Positions 25,409 through 35,247 of a stretch of 64,000 nt of DNA are shown here, piece by piece (within the stretch, counting starts at the first letter, position 1; every line of letters begins with the position of its first letter). The stretch spans positions 62,001-126,000 of the forward strand of contig CALTWF010000002.1 of NCBI GenBank assembly GCA_943912755.1, read 5' to 3'. The DNA comes from an uncultured Pseudomonas sp. (GTDB taxonomy: Bacteria > Pseudomonadota > Gammaproteobacteria > Pseudomonadales > Pseudomonadaceae). A model generated the notes under the pieces. The model did not search any database and was not told the DNA's origin. It worked only from the letters and a program-made list of their open reading frames with translations. Position numbers and translations under genes: made by a program.

Positions 25409-26179
25409 ATGACCGCCATCGAACCCCTCGACTACCGCGTCCCCGCCCTTCAGCGCGGCCTGACCATCCTCGGCATGTTCAACGCGCGCCAGCGCAGCCT
25501 GAGCATGCAGGACATGGCCGAGCGCCTGGAGATCAGCACGTCTGCGGTGTACCGCATCGTCCAGACCCTGGTCGACATGGGCTACCTGCGCAAGGCCGGG
25601 CGCAGCGATTTCGAGCTGGGCAGCCGGGTCATCTCCGATGGCTTCGCCTACCTCGCCAGCCGCGACATCGTCGAAGTGGCCATGCCGCACCTCAACGACC
25701 TGCGCGACCGCACCTCGCTGTCCTGCCACCTGAGCATCCGCGAGCAGACCGACAGCCTCTACGTCTACCGCGCCTTCGCCCCGCAGCGGCTGACGGTGAA
25801 CATCCCCATCGGCACCCGCCTGCCCTGCCACGGCACGGCACTGGGGCGGGTGTTGCTGACGGGGTTGAGCGAGGGCGCCTTGAGCCAGCTGTACCAGCAT
25901 GTGCGGCTGGACGACTATCCGCCGCCGGCGCCACGCACCCTGCCGGAATTACAGCAGTTGATTGCCGAGGACCGCCAGCGCGGCTGGGTGCTACATCGCT
26001 CGGACTACTCCACGGCGATTGCCGCCGGGATTCGCGATCACAGTGGCGCGATCACGGCGGCGATCAACCTGTCCGGGCCGGATGCGGTGATGGATACGCC
26101 GGTGGCGCAGGAGGCCTTTTTACAGGCGTTGCTGGCGGCGAGCCGGGAGATTTCGGCGGCGTTGGGGTATCGGGATTGA
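25409..26179 (+). CDS. IclR family transcriptional regulator
   Basis: A 256-residue regulator. Residues about 10-70 form the winged helix (VPALQRGLTILGMFNARQRS, then AERLEISTSAVYRIVQTLVD). The C-terminal IclR effector domain has ALGRVLLTGLSEGAL, VLHRSDYSTAIAAGIRDHSG and AINLSGPDAVM. IclR proteins respond to small organic acids or aromatics and control nearby catabolic genes. It follows the mgd operon on the same strand but is separated by a REP, so it may regulate that operon or be independent. Confidence 0.9.
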   Translation: MTAIEPLDYRVPALQRGLTILGMFNARQRSLSMQDMAERLEISTSAVYRIVQTLVDMGYLRKAGRSDFELGSRVISDGFAYLASRDIVEVAMPHLNDLRDRTSLSCHLSIREQTDSLYVYRAFAPQRLTVNIPIGTRLPCHGTALGRVLLTGLSEGALSQLYQHVRLDDYPPPAPRTLPELQQLIAEDRQRGWVLHRSDYSTAIAAGIRDHSGAITAAINLSGPDAVMDTPVAQEAFLQALLAASREISAALGYRD

Positions 26180-26284
26180 GGGCGTGATCGGCGCCAGCTT
26201 CCGACATTGCCGTAGGCAATTTCCCAAGCACTCTTTCCCCGCTATTCAGCCGTTGCGTTGAGGGGGAAGGGTTGCCTAGTCTTG

Positions 26285-26310
26285 CCGGGTCATTGATTCC
26301 CGGTGACCGG
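26285..26310. promoter_or_regulatory. Palindromic leader element before the DUF3077 gene
   Basis: CCGGGTCA (26285-26292) and TGACCGG (26304-26310) form an imperfect inverted repeat that also contains CCCGG, 86 bases before the next gene. Nothing else was recognised in 26180-26395. It could be an operator or an RNA leader stem. Confidence 0.3.
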
Positions 26311-26395
26311 TTTTGACAGACCGTGCAAGTTGACTCTCTACCCACACGGAGGCCAGCGGTCACAGGTGGGTGCCCACACTTGCAGGTTGCACATC

Positions 26396-26692
26396 ATGAA
26401 GAAAACAGACATCGCCCTCCCCGACCTCACCACCACCTACACCGAATTCTGCTTCTGCGACGAAGGTGAAACCGCACTGTTCGCCGTGCGCGACGGGGTG
26501 GAAATGAAGCACGCCCTCGAACAGCTCATGTCATTGCTGCGCCTGGCCCATGAAAACAACTTCCAGGTCAGCGAGATCGCCGAAGGTCGCGTGGCAAAGA
26601 TGGTACTGGCCACCCAGCACAGCCTGGAGGCTTCCAAGGCGGTGGTGGCGTCGCTGTTGAAGAGCATCGAGCGGCAGGTGGTTTCGCTGTGA
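26396..26692 (+). CDS. DUF3077-like small protein
   Basis: A 98-residue protein starting MKKTDIALPDLTTTYTEFCF. The middle FAVRDGVEMKHALEQLMSLLRLAHE and the C-terminal MVLATQHSLEASKAVVASLL resemble DUF3077, a Pseudomonas-typical family predicted to be all-helical and of unknown function. The start at 26396 is the family N-terminus. It is monocistronic and lies beside repeat-rich accessory DNA. Confidence 0.78.
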   Translation: MKKTDIALPDLTTTYTEFCFCDEGETALFAVRDGVEMKHALEQLMSLLRLAHENNFQVSEIAEGRVAKMVLATQHSLEASKAVVASLLKSIERQVVSL

Positions 26693-26764
26693 GCCACAGG
26701 GCCTCATCGCTGCATGGGTATCTACACATCTTTTGGGACGTGAGCGCCCGTCAGGAAATCGCAT

Positions 26765-27100
26765 CAAGGCTGCCAGGCGCTTGCCTTGAGCCTTGCAGCG
26801 ATCTTGAGATCGAGCGCCGCCCGCGCGGCGCATCGCGGATGAATCCGCTCCCACATTTGTTGCAACGTACCTATGCCTGCGAGGCCATGGTTGACCGCCT
26901 TGTTTGTACGACGCGATATCGCGCCGAACCCAACGGACTTCTACGATAGATCGCCAGGCACCTACGGCTGGCAACGGAGATCTCCCAGGCCATGGCACGT
27001 TGCAACAAATGTAGGAGCGGATTCATCCGCGATGCGCCGCGCGGGCGGCGCTCGATCTGGAGGGCACTGAAAATCTGTCGACATGTGCCTGGCAGCCTTG
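26765..27100. repeat. Large inverted repeat built from REP-like units (BIME-like)
   Basis: Bases 26807-26868 and 26997-27058 are 62-base inverted copies with one mismatch, separated by 128 bases. An outer 14-base pair (26765-26778 and 27087-27100) is also a perfect inverted copy. Each arm holds GCGGATGAATCCGCTCC, a Pseudomonas REP-type core. The 26693-27128 stretch holds no credible gene. At its left edge (26699-26712) is GGGCCTCATCGCTG, the first part of a GGCTTGCCAGC-class REP that stops abruptly. Confidence 0.85.
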
Positions 27101-27128
27101 ACCCAATCTCCCGACAGTCACCCTGCAA

Positions 27129-27758
27129 TCAACGACCCATTTCCAGCCTGTTCCTAAAGTCCCTGACAATCACGGCCAGCGCATCTGGCGCACCCAGCAA
27201 GTCATACCTCGGTTGCCGGTTCGCCAACTCTCCTGGATTGGAGAAGTCCATCTCTTGCCCGAGAAAACCCAGCAGCATATTGACCATGACCTCATCGCCC
27301 GGATCGATACCGACGTCTGCCACCAACTGCTCTGCTTCAGGCATGACACCGTTCTCGACGAACTGGAACGCCGGATAGTACTTGCGCGTGCCTTCGGTGT
27401 AGGCCAGCACCTGCCCCCGCCGAACTTTCTTGTTCAACGCCTGACGACTGATAGCCAGCATTTCGCAGGCAGTCTTCGAATCCACCAGTTCATAAGTCTG
27501 CTTGATTCGCTCCAATGCCAATGCCTTTCCCCGGGCGAAGGCAATCTGGTTACGAACCCGTGGGCTGAGTTTTTCATCCTCAGGCAGGGCGACACTGGAA
27601 CGTAGCGCATCGAAGCTTCGCTCCTGGTTCTTCGCCAACGCCAGCAGCTCTGGTTGGGAGAGTTTTTCCAGGAAATGTTCAAAACCATCCCGCAGCAGCG
27701 ACTTCGTAGCCTCGCGGGTACGGGGTGAAGATCGAGTAGGATCAATAACGGATTTCAT
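27129..27758 (-). CDS. Orphan helix-turn-helix protein, antitoxin-like (function unknown)
   Basis: A 209-residue protein starting MKSVIDPTRSSPRTREATKS. Residues about 90-130 (YELVDSKTACEMLAISRQAL, then NKKVRRGQVLAYTEG) look like a DNA-binding helix-turn-helix, followed by a helical C-terminal region (VMVNMLLGFLGQEMDF). The C-terminus recalls Xre/MbcA/ParS antitoxins, but no RES toxin gene is adjacent, and the resemblance is weak. By eye the base composition is less GC-rich than its neighbours, suggesting transfer. It lies directly beside the large inverted repeat. Confidence 0.65.
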   Translation of the reverse strand: MKSVIDPTRSSPRTREATKSLLRDGFEHFLEKLSQPELLALAKNQERSFDALRSSVALPEDEKLSPRVRNQIAFARGKALALERIKQTYELVDSKTACEMLAISRQALNKKVRRGQVLAYTEGTRKYYPAFQFVENGVMPEAEQLVADVGIDPGDEVMVNMLLGFLGQEMDFSNPGELANRQPRYDLLGAPDALAVIVRDFRNRLEMGR

Positions 27759-28016
27759 GGCACTCCTCGTTCACTGACCTGGGCATTGCCAGCCCCTGTA
27801 AGGCTAGGCTTTACACTCATAACCATCAACCGGTCAACCTGACTACCCGTCAACTCAATTCAGCATTGTGGCAATCACCCTTTGCACCGCTGCAATGTTC
27901 TTTCCCCCACCACCCCGCTAGCCTAGGCCGCAAACACGGACCCACCGGCAGGTATCGCCACCTCACCCATTCGCGATTCACGCGTGCAGCCCTATAAAAA
28001 ATACAAAGGGACATCC

Positions 28017-29369
<1,353 letters not shown>

Positions 29370-29560
29370 CACCTGTTCAACCCCCTCGGCCTCTTCCGAG
29401 CTTTACTTTTCGTTCATACCTTCTGGCGGATCATCTGGTCCGCCCTTCCATAGCCTTGATGGAAAGTGAAGAAAAAGTAGGCACAATCGCCAGAACTGAA
29501 GATTTTCTTCGCCCAGTGAAGAAAATCCTGGCGGGAAAGAACAAATGAGAGGAAAAGCTC

Positions 29561-30046
29561 ATGCGATATGCGGGGTACGCAGTGCTGCAGGATCGACCGG
29601 GTATCACGGCGTTGCCGGTAAGACGCCCGGCCATTGTGCAGCCAGTTACCCGAATCAAGGAGATCGGGCTTACCCTGGCGGTGCCATCGAAAATGGCGCC
29701 AGATCCGGACGACCTGCTTGGAAACATTCTCTTCGCTCTGAAACATGAAGGAGTGAATCTCTCACTTCTCGCTCAAGTGCTGCTCCAGGTACCTGCTGCC
29801 GACCTCGAAGCTGTTCTGGCTATGACCGACGAGCGATTTGACGTACGCGGTAGCGAGCTTTCGAGATTAGTGATGATGTGTCTGTCGAATGACGGCGTCA
29901 TTTCGAAGAACCGTCGCAAGCAGTTTCAGTACGTCGCTAGCGAAGAAGTCTTCAACTACATCGAGCAGACGGCTCGACAGGTGCTGGAAACTCGAAACAC
30001 CGGTGTCTCGGACGGTTCTGCCGAAGAACCGCCGTTGAGTGATTGA
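29561..30046 (+). pseudogene. Internally deleted Fic family gene (N- and C-terminal parts fused, FIC core missing)
   Basis: A 161-codon open frame with a good Shine-Dalgarno (GAGAGGAAAAG). Residues 1-88 (MRYAGYAVLQDRPGITALPV; LFALKHEGVNLSLLAQVL) resemble the N-terminus of Pseudomonas Fic proteins. From about residue 90, DERFDVRGSELSRLVMMCLS and NRRKQFQYV resemble their extreme C-terminus. The central FIC domain with HPFxDGNGR is absent, so AMP-transferase activity is not possible. The in-frame junction is near 29820-29830. It may be a decayed gene or a retained small protein; family recognition is from memory of the sequence pattern. Confidence 0.6.
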
Positions 30047-30062
30047 GCCCATCGAATAGAGA

Positions 30063-32582
30063 TCAGGTCCCGCGCGGCTTGGCCCGCGCGGTGGCCTCCG
30101 CTACCAGCGGATCGTCCGGCCAGTAGTGCTTGGGATAACGCCCCTTCAGATCCTTCTTCACTTCCGCATAAGTGCTGCGCCAGAAGTTGGCCAGGTCCTG
30201 GGTCACCTGCACCGGCCGGCGCGCTGGCGAGAGCAGGTGCAGCAGGACCTTCTGCCGGCCCTGGGCGATGCGCGGGGTGTCGGCCAGGCCGAACAGCTCC
30301 TGCATGCGCACCGCCAGCACCGGCGGGTGTTCGCTGTAGTCGACACGGATATTCGAGCCTGAAGGTACGCCGATATGCACCGGCGCCCATTCGTCGAGGC
30401 GCTGCGGCAGCGGCCAGGGCAGCAGGTTGCGCAGGATCGAGGAGAGGTCGAGGTTGGCGAAGTGGCTGAGGCGGGTGACCTTGCCCAGGTAGGGTTGCAG
30501 CCAGTCCGCCAGGGTTGCCAGCAGGGCCTCGTCGCCGAGGTCCGGCCATTCGCTGGCGCCGCCCTGGGCCAGGTCGAGTTGCCGCAGCAGGGCAACCCGC
30601 GCCTGCCATTGGCGCAGCTCCGGGGTCCACGGCAGCAGGGCCAGGCCCTTGCGCCGCACCAGGTCGAGCAAGGCGCGGGCACGGGCGTCGTCGTCCAGGC
30701 CGGTCAGCGGCTCGCGGGACAGGATCAGCTCGCCGACCTTGCGCTGGCGCTCGGCACGCAGGACGTTTTCCTTTTCATCCCACTCCAGCTGCTCGACCAG
30801 GCTGACCTGCTCGGCCAGCACCTCGTCGAACAACGCCGGGTCGAGTTCGGCGGCGAGGTAGATACGCTCTTCGCGCTGACCCTGGCGGCTGCCGAGGTCG
30901 GCCACCACCAGCCAGGGCTCCTTCATCAGTGCATCGACTTCCCCGAACTGCGCGGCGCGACCATTGGCCAGGCGATATTCGGCGCCGCCGGCACGGCGCT
31001 GCTGGGCGACGCGGTCCGGGTAGGCCAGCGCCAGCAAGGCGCCGAGCCAGCGCGGATGCTCCGGCTCGGCCACCGCTGCGCCAGGTTTGTCTCGCAGGTA
31101 ACTGCGGTACTGCCGCGACAATTGCCGGGCGCGCTGTACACCGCCCTGGCTGCCGCGATTGGCTCGGGTCTCGCCACTGAGCAGGCTGAGGCGGCTGTGC
31201 AGGTCGGCACCGGCGCCGCGCAGGATGTCGCGCTCGCCGAGCAGGGCGGCGACATCGCAGGCGGTGGCGGTGAGGCCAAGGTCCTGGCCACGCAGCAGCA
31301 GGTGGGCGATACGCGGATGGGCCGGCAGTTCGGCCATGGCCTGGCCGTGGGCGGTCAGGCGTTCGTCGCGCAATGCGCCAAGCCGGCCCAGCAAGTCCTG
31401 CGCCTGGCTGTAGGCCGCCGCCGGCGGTACGTCGAGCCAGCTCAGTTGCTGCGGGGTCACGCCCCAGCGATTCAGTTGCAGGGCCAGGCCGGCCAGGTCG
31501 GCCTGGATGATTTCCGCCGTGCCGTAGGCCGCGAGCTGTTCATGCTGGGCCTCGGACCACAGCCGGTAGCACACCCCCGGCTCCAGGCGCCCGGCCCGGC
31601 CGGCGCGCTGGGTGGCACTGGCGCGGGAGATGCGCTGGGTGTCGAGGCGGGTCATGCCGCTGCCGGGATCGAAACGCGGCACCCGCGCCAGCCCGGCATC
31701 GATCACCACGCGCACGCCGTCGATGGTCAGGCTGGTCTCGGCGATATTGGTCGCCAGCACCACCTTGCGCGTGCCTGCCGGCGCCGGCTCGATGGCGGCA
31801 CGCTGGGCGGACAGGTCCAGTTCGCCATGCAGCGGGCAGAGCAGGATGTCACTGCGCTCGCCGAGTGCATCCTGCAACGACTGGTGGACCCGGCGGATCT
31901 CCGCCTGGCCGGGGAGGAACACCAGCAGGCTGCCGCTCTCTTCATCGAGCGCCTGCAAGACGGTGTCGGTGACCCGCGGCTCGATGTACTCGCCCGCCTG
32001 GAACGGCCGGCCCCAGCGCATCTGCACCGGGAACATGCGGCCCTGGCTGCTGATCACCGGGGCGTCGTCGAGCAGCGCGGACAGTCGCTCGCCTTCGAGG
32101 GTGGCGGACATCAACAGGATTTTCAGCGGCGGCTCGTCGCGCAGCAGTTCGCGGCCATTGAGGCTGAGGGCCAGGGCCAGGTCGGCGTCGAGGCTGCGCT
32201 CGTGGAATTCGTCGAAGATCAGCAGGCCGACGCCATCCAGCGCCGGGTCGTCCTGCAGGCGCCGGGTGAGGATGCCTTCGGTGACCACTTCGATGCGCGT
32301 GCGCGGGCCGACCTTGCTGTCCAGGCGGATGCGATAGCCCACGGTTTCCCCGACCTTCTCCCCCAGCTCGCTGGCCAGCCGCTCGGCGGCGGCACGGGCG
32401 GCCAGGCGGCGCGGTTCGAGCATGAGGATGGTCTGCCCGGCCAGCCAGGGTTCGTTGAGCAAGGCCAGCGGAACGCGAGTGGTCTTGCCGGCGCCAGGCG
32501 GTGCTTCGAGCACGGCTTCATCGCGCCCGGCCAGAGCTTCGCGCAATGCTGGCAGAACGGCATCAATCGGTAAGGAAATCAT
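30063..32582 (-). CDS. hrpB: ATP-dependent helicase HrpB
   Basis: An 839-residue DEAH/DExH helicase. The N-terminal RecA domain has APPGAGKTTRVPLALL (Walker A), FDEFHERSLD (DEFH box) and SATLEG. The second domain has LATNIAETSLTIDGV and QRAGRAGRLEPG (motif VI). A helicase-associated (HA2) domain and the HrpB-specific C-terminus (WPDDPLVAEATARAK) follow. The enzyme acts on RNA but its role is poorly known. The start at 32582 (MISLPIDAVLPALREAL) is the family N-terminus. It is divergent from the lipoprotein gene. Confidence 0.94.
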   Translation of the reverse strand: MISLPIDAVLPALREALAGRDEAVLEAPPGAGKTTRVPLALLNEPWLAGQTILMLEPRRLAARAAAERLASELGEKVGETVGYRIRLDSKVGPRTRIEVVTEGILTRRLQDDPALDGVGLLIFDEFHERSLDADLALALSLNGRELLRDEPPLKILLMSATLEGERLSALLDDAPVISSQGRMFPVQMRWGRPFQAGEYIEPRVTDTVLQALDEESGSLLVFLPGQAEIRRVHQSLQDALGERSDILLCPLHGELDLSAQRAAIEPAPAGTRKVVLATNIAETSLTIDGVRVVIDAGLARVPRFDPGSGMTRLDTQRISRASATQRAGRAGRLEPGVCYRLWSEAQHEQLAAYGTAEIIQADLAGLALQLNRWGVTPQQLSWLDVPPAAAYSQAQDLLGRLGALRDERLTAHGQAMAELPAHPRIAHLLLRGQDLGLTATACDVAALLGERDILRGAGADLHSRLSLLSGETRANRGSQGGVQRARQLSRQYRSYLRDKPGAAVAEPEHPRWLGALLALAYPDRVAQQRRAGGAEYRLANGRAAQFGEVDALMKEPWLVVADLGSRQGQREERIYLAAELDPALFDEVLAEQVSLVEQLEWDEKENVLRAERQRKVGELILSREPLTGLDDDARARALLDLVRRKGLALLPWTPELRQWQARVALLRQLDLAQGGASEWPDLGDEALLATLADWLQPYLGKVTRLSHFANLDLSSILRNLLPWPLPQRLDEWAPVHIGVPSGSNIRVDYSEHPPVLAVRMQELFGLADTPRIAQGRQKVLLHLLSPARRPVQVTQDLANFWRSTYAEVKKDLKGRYPKHYWPDDPLVAEATARAKPRGT

Positions 32583-32702
32583 GGTAGCCCTCAAACAGTG
32601 AGGGCGAGTATAACGGCGAACCCGGCCTGCCTTATCATGGTCTTATCCACTGAAGCCGGCCTTTTGCCGGTATCGTTGCGGCTATCCTTGCGGAGACTTT
32701 CA

Positions 32703-33122
32703 ATGCGTATTCCTTCCCGTGTCACTGGCGGCATCCTGGTGGCGACCCTGCTGACCCAGCTCACGGCCTGCGGCACCCTGTTCTACCCGGACCGCCGTGG
32801 CCAGATCGAAGGCAAGATCGACCCGGTGATCGTTGCCCTCGACGCCGTCGGCATCCTCTTCTACGTGATCCCCGGGCTGATCGCCTTCGGCATCGACTTC
32901 GCCTCCGGCGCCATCTACCTGCCGGGCGGCAGCACCGCGCAAGTGGCGCCGGAAAAACTCCAGCAGGCCATTGGCGCCGATGGCAAGGTCGACAACACTC
33001 GCCTGCAGGCCATCCTCGAAAGCGAACTGGGCCAGCGCCTGCCGCTCAACGACCCGCGCCTGATCCAGCACAAGGGCAGCAGCGAGCAACTGGCCATGTA
33101 CGGCCTGGTTCCTGCCGCCTGA
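32703..33122 (+). CDS. Small lipoprotein of unknown function
   Basis: A 139-residue protein with a type II signal: MRIPSRVTGGILVATLLTQL followed by the lipobox LTAC, Cys at about position 22. A hydrophobic segment AVGILFYVIPGLIAFGIDFA suggests further membrane contact. Similar proteins in Pseudomonas are sometimes misnamed polyribonucleotide nucleotidyltransferase; nothing here supports that. It ends one base before the CDF exporter gene and is probably cotranscribed with it. Confidence 0.82.
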   Translation: MRIPSRVTGGILVATLLTQLTACGTLFYPDRRGQIEGKIDPVIVALDAVGILFYVIPGLIAFGIDFASGAIYLPGGSTAQVAPEKLQQAIGADGKVDNTRLQAILESELGQRLPLNDPRLIQHKGSSEQLAMYGLVPAA

Positions 33123-33123
33123 T

Positions 33124-33996
33124 ATGAGCACCACCTCCGCCGAACACGCCCGCCTCCTGCGCCTGGCCACCCGCGCCTCGCTGGCGGTGGCCTGCGTGCT
33201 GATCGTCAGCAAGGCGATCGCCTGGTGGCTGAGCGGCTCGGTCAGCCTGCTGGCCGGGCTGACCGATTCGCTGCTGGATGGCGCGGCGTCGCTGCTCAAT
33301 CTGCTGGCGGTGCGCTATGCGCTACGGCCAGCGGATGAGGACCATCGCTACGGGCACGGCAAGGCCGAATCGCTGGCGGGAATGGCGCAGGCGCTGTTCA
33401 TCGGGGTCAGCGCGGTGCTGATCGCCAGCCAGGCGGTGGAGCGACTGCGCGACCCGCAGCCGCTCGGCGATACCGGGCTGGGCATCGCGGTGATGGTCCT
33501 GTCGCTGGGGCTGACCGTGGCGCTGCTGATGCTTCAGGCCCGGGTGATCCGCATCACCGGTTCGACGGCGGTGCGCGCCGATTCGCTGCACTACCGCTCC
33601 GACCTGCTGCTCAATGGCAGCATCCTGGTCGCGCTGCTGCTGGCGGCCTTTGGCTGGCCGCAGCTGGATGCGTTCTTCGGGCTGGGGATTGCGCTGTATA
33701 TCTTCTGGAGTGCGCTGACGATTGCCCGGGAGAGCTTCTCGACCTTGATGGACGAGGAACTGCCGCCGGAGGTCAGCGAGCGGATGGTGGAGCTGGTCTG
33801 TGCGGTACCGGGGGTGGTCGGGGCGCATGACCTGAGGACCCGGGTTTCGGGAGACCGCTGGTTCGTCCAGGTGCATCTGGAATTGCCCGGGGAGCTGCCG
33901 CTGACCAGGGCCCATACACTGTGCGTGGAGGCTTCGGCGGCGATCAGCCGGGAGTATCCGCGGGCTGAAGTGCTGGTGCATGCGGACCCGGTTTGA
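33124..33996 (+). CDS. fieF: Cation diffusion facilitator (FieF-type) metal exporter
   Basis: A 290-residue inner-membrane protein with six helices. Metal-site residues are in LLAGLTDSLLDGAASLLN (helix II Asp pair) and ADSLHYRSDLLLNGSILVAL (helix V His-Asp). DHRYGHGKAESLAG is the conserved CDF loop. The cytoplasmic C-terminal domain starts at MDEELPPEVSERMVELV. FieF-type carriers export Fe2+ or Zn2+ in exchange for protons; the metal is not certain. The start follows the lipoprotein stop by one base. Confidence 0.9.
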   Translation: MSTTSAEHARLLRLATRASLAVACVLIVSKAIAWWLSGSVSLLAGLTDSLLDGAASLLNLLAVRYALRPADEDHRYGHGKAESLAGMAQALFIGVSAVLIASQAVERLRDPQPLGDTGLGIAVMVLSLGLTVALLMLQARVIRITGSTAVRADSLHYRSDLLLNGSILVALLLAAFGWPQLDAFFGLGIALYIFWSALTIARESFSTLMDEELPPEVSERMVELVCAVPGVVGAHDLRTRVSGDRWFVQVHLELPGELPLTRAHTLCVEASAAISREYPRAEVLVHADPV

Positions 33997-34003
33997 GGGT
34001 GAT

Positions 34004-34095
34004 CTTCAGGGCCCTATCGCTGGCAAGCCAGCTCCCACAGGTTCGGCGTGCGCTGTACCTGTGGGAGCTGGCTTGCCAGCGATGAGGCCCTGAAG
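34004..34095. repeat. REP palindrome (GGCTTGCCAGC class)
   Basis: Inverted arms beginning CTTCAGGGCCCTATCGC and ending GATGAGGCCCTGAAG lie between the convergent fieF and DUF6515 genes. This is the last full REP in the window. Confidence 0.9.
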
Positions 34096-34109
34096 GCCAC
34101 AGCAAATCC

Positions 34110-34931
34110 TCAGTTGACGCTATACCCCCGCCCCGCCATGCATGCCCCCATCGCCCGGCGATAGGTATCGGCCACCTGCGCCGGCGGCGCCTGGTTGGCA
34201 TAGGACGGGTCGAAACCGCTCTGCTCCACCGCCCAACGATGGCACTGGTAACGATCCTGCTCCACCTGCTGCGGCGACTGCCCTTGCATCGGGTAGGCGA
34301 TCACGTCATAGCCGCCGCCCTGCTGCACCGGCACCGGTTGCTGCACCTGCGGCGGGTTGACCACCACGTATTCGCGGCTGTCCTGCTGGTACTGGTAATA
34401 GGTGTCGGCAACGAGGAAGAACAGCGCCCCGCCGATCCACATTTCCCGCGCATAGTCCGGCAGGTAGCTGACCCGCACGCCATAGGGCGGCGTCACCACC
34501 ACGTAGCCGCCACCATGGGGGCGATACCAGTAGCCGCCGGAATAGAAGTAGTCCTGCCCGCGATACGGCACTTTCCAGTAGCGATCAGGGAAACGGTCGA
34601 TGGCATGGCCCGGCCGGTATTGCGGGCCCGGGCCCCAGCCATTGCCATGCCCGCTGGGGCGGCCGGCCCAGTTCGGTTGCTCGCCGCGAGGACCGGTCTG
34701 CCAGTGCTGGTTGCCGTCGTTGCGCCGCGGGATGTCCTGGTAGTAGCCCTGGCGCGGCTGTTGGGTCTGTCGCACTTCATCCGGGCGCTGCCCCAGTGGC
34801 GAACCCTGCTGGCGCTGCTCACCGCCCCGGTATTCCTGGGGGCCGCGGTGGTCCCGCTCGTCATCGGCATGCACGCCCAGGCTCAGGCAGAGCACGCCGA
34901 CACCTACCAATGGCCAGATACGCAAGGTCAT
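34110..34931 (-). CDS. DUF6515-like secreted protein
   Basis: A 273-residue protein with a signal peptide (MTLRIWPLVGVGVLCLSLGVHADD, cleavage after VHA). The N-terminal third is low-complexity and rich in Gln, Arg, Gly and Pro. The middle (RFPDRYWKVPYRGQDYFYSG, then YWYRPHGGGYVVVTPPYGVRV) is the Tyr-rich conserved domain of DUF6515. The C-terminus has YQCHRWAVEQSGFDPS and ACMAGRGYSV, with two cysteines. Periplasmic or surface location is likely; function is unknown. Confidence 0.83.
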   Translation of the reverse strand: MTLRIWPLVGVGVLCLSLGVHADDERDHRGPQEYRGGEQRQQGSPLGQRPDEVRQTQQPRQGYYQDIPRRNDGNQHWQTGPRGEQPNWAGRPSGHGNGWGPGPQYRPGHAIDRFPDRYWKVPYRGQDYFYSGGYWYRPHGGGYVVVTPPYGVRVSYLPDYAREMWIGGALFFLVADTYYQYQQDSREYVVVNPPQVQQPVPVQQGGGYDVIAYPMQGQSPQQVEQDRYQCHRWAVEQSGFDPSYANQAPPAQVADTYRRAMGACMAGRGYSVN

Positions 34932-35012
34932 GCTGTTCCTCTTTAAACGTAGGAATATTTACTGCGCCACTCTAGCAGGGAGGATTCCGCTCGCCAGATG
35001 AAATCTCGGACA

Positions 35013-35207
35013 TTAAAAAAGGGCGACCATTTGGTCACCCTTCGAGAATTTTGTCCTGGCTCGACGCTTGTGACGCCGGCTCACCTCACACCTGTCTTGT
35101 GGACCGTGTGTAGCCCGGGGGCCAAGCACAACCCTGTGGGATTGCTGGCCGCGACCCTCCTGATTGGGGAGGTCGCCGTGGACGTGTGTCCGGGCAGTGA
35201 TTCTGGA
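35013..35207 (-). ncRNA. Candidate small RNA with intrinsic terminator
   Basis: On the minus strand a strong intrinsic terminator (stem 35021-35040, AAGGGTGACC/GGTCGCCC, followed by six T at 35020-35015) closes a structured stretch. It contains hairpins from CGACCTCC/GGAGGGTCG (near 35150-35175) and GGCCAGCAATCCC/GGGTTGTGCTTGGCC (near 35120-35150). A TATGAT -10 lies at 35217-35212, which would start an RNA of about 190 nt. No -35 is convincing. A small open frame of 84 codons here lacks a convincing ribosome site. I do not recognise the family; end positions are estimates. Confidence 0.5.
35015..35040 (-). terminator. Rho-independent terminator of the candidate sRNA
   Basis: Read on the minus strand, GGGTGACC-AAAT-GGTCGCCC is followed directly by TTTTTT, a textbook intrinsic terminator. 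The DUF6515 start at 34931 is more than 80 bases away, so it may also protect that gene from read-through. Confidence 0.85.
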
Positions 35208-35247
35208 AACAATCATAGGAAAAGCGTGCCGGCAGAGGATTGCGAAG

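Noticed and set aside
21709..25419. 1236-codon open frame on the minus strand
   Set aside because: It is antisense to mgdC, mgdD and neighbours. The composition (rich in His, Gln, Ala, Val) is that of a reverse-complement shadow of high-GC coding DNA, and no domain is visible.
26693..27128. CRISPR array or insertion sequence in the repeat-rich stretch
   Set aside because: There are only two inverted copies of the repeat, no regular direct repeats with spacers, and no transposase frame between the arms.
30375..32573. 732-codon open frame on the plus strand
   Set aside because: It is antisense to hrpB, whose helicase motifs are intact; no motif was seen in the antisense product.
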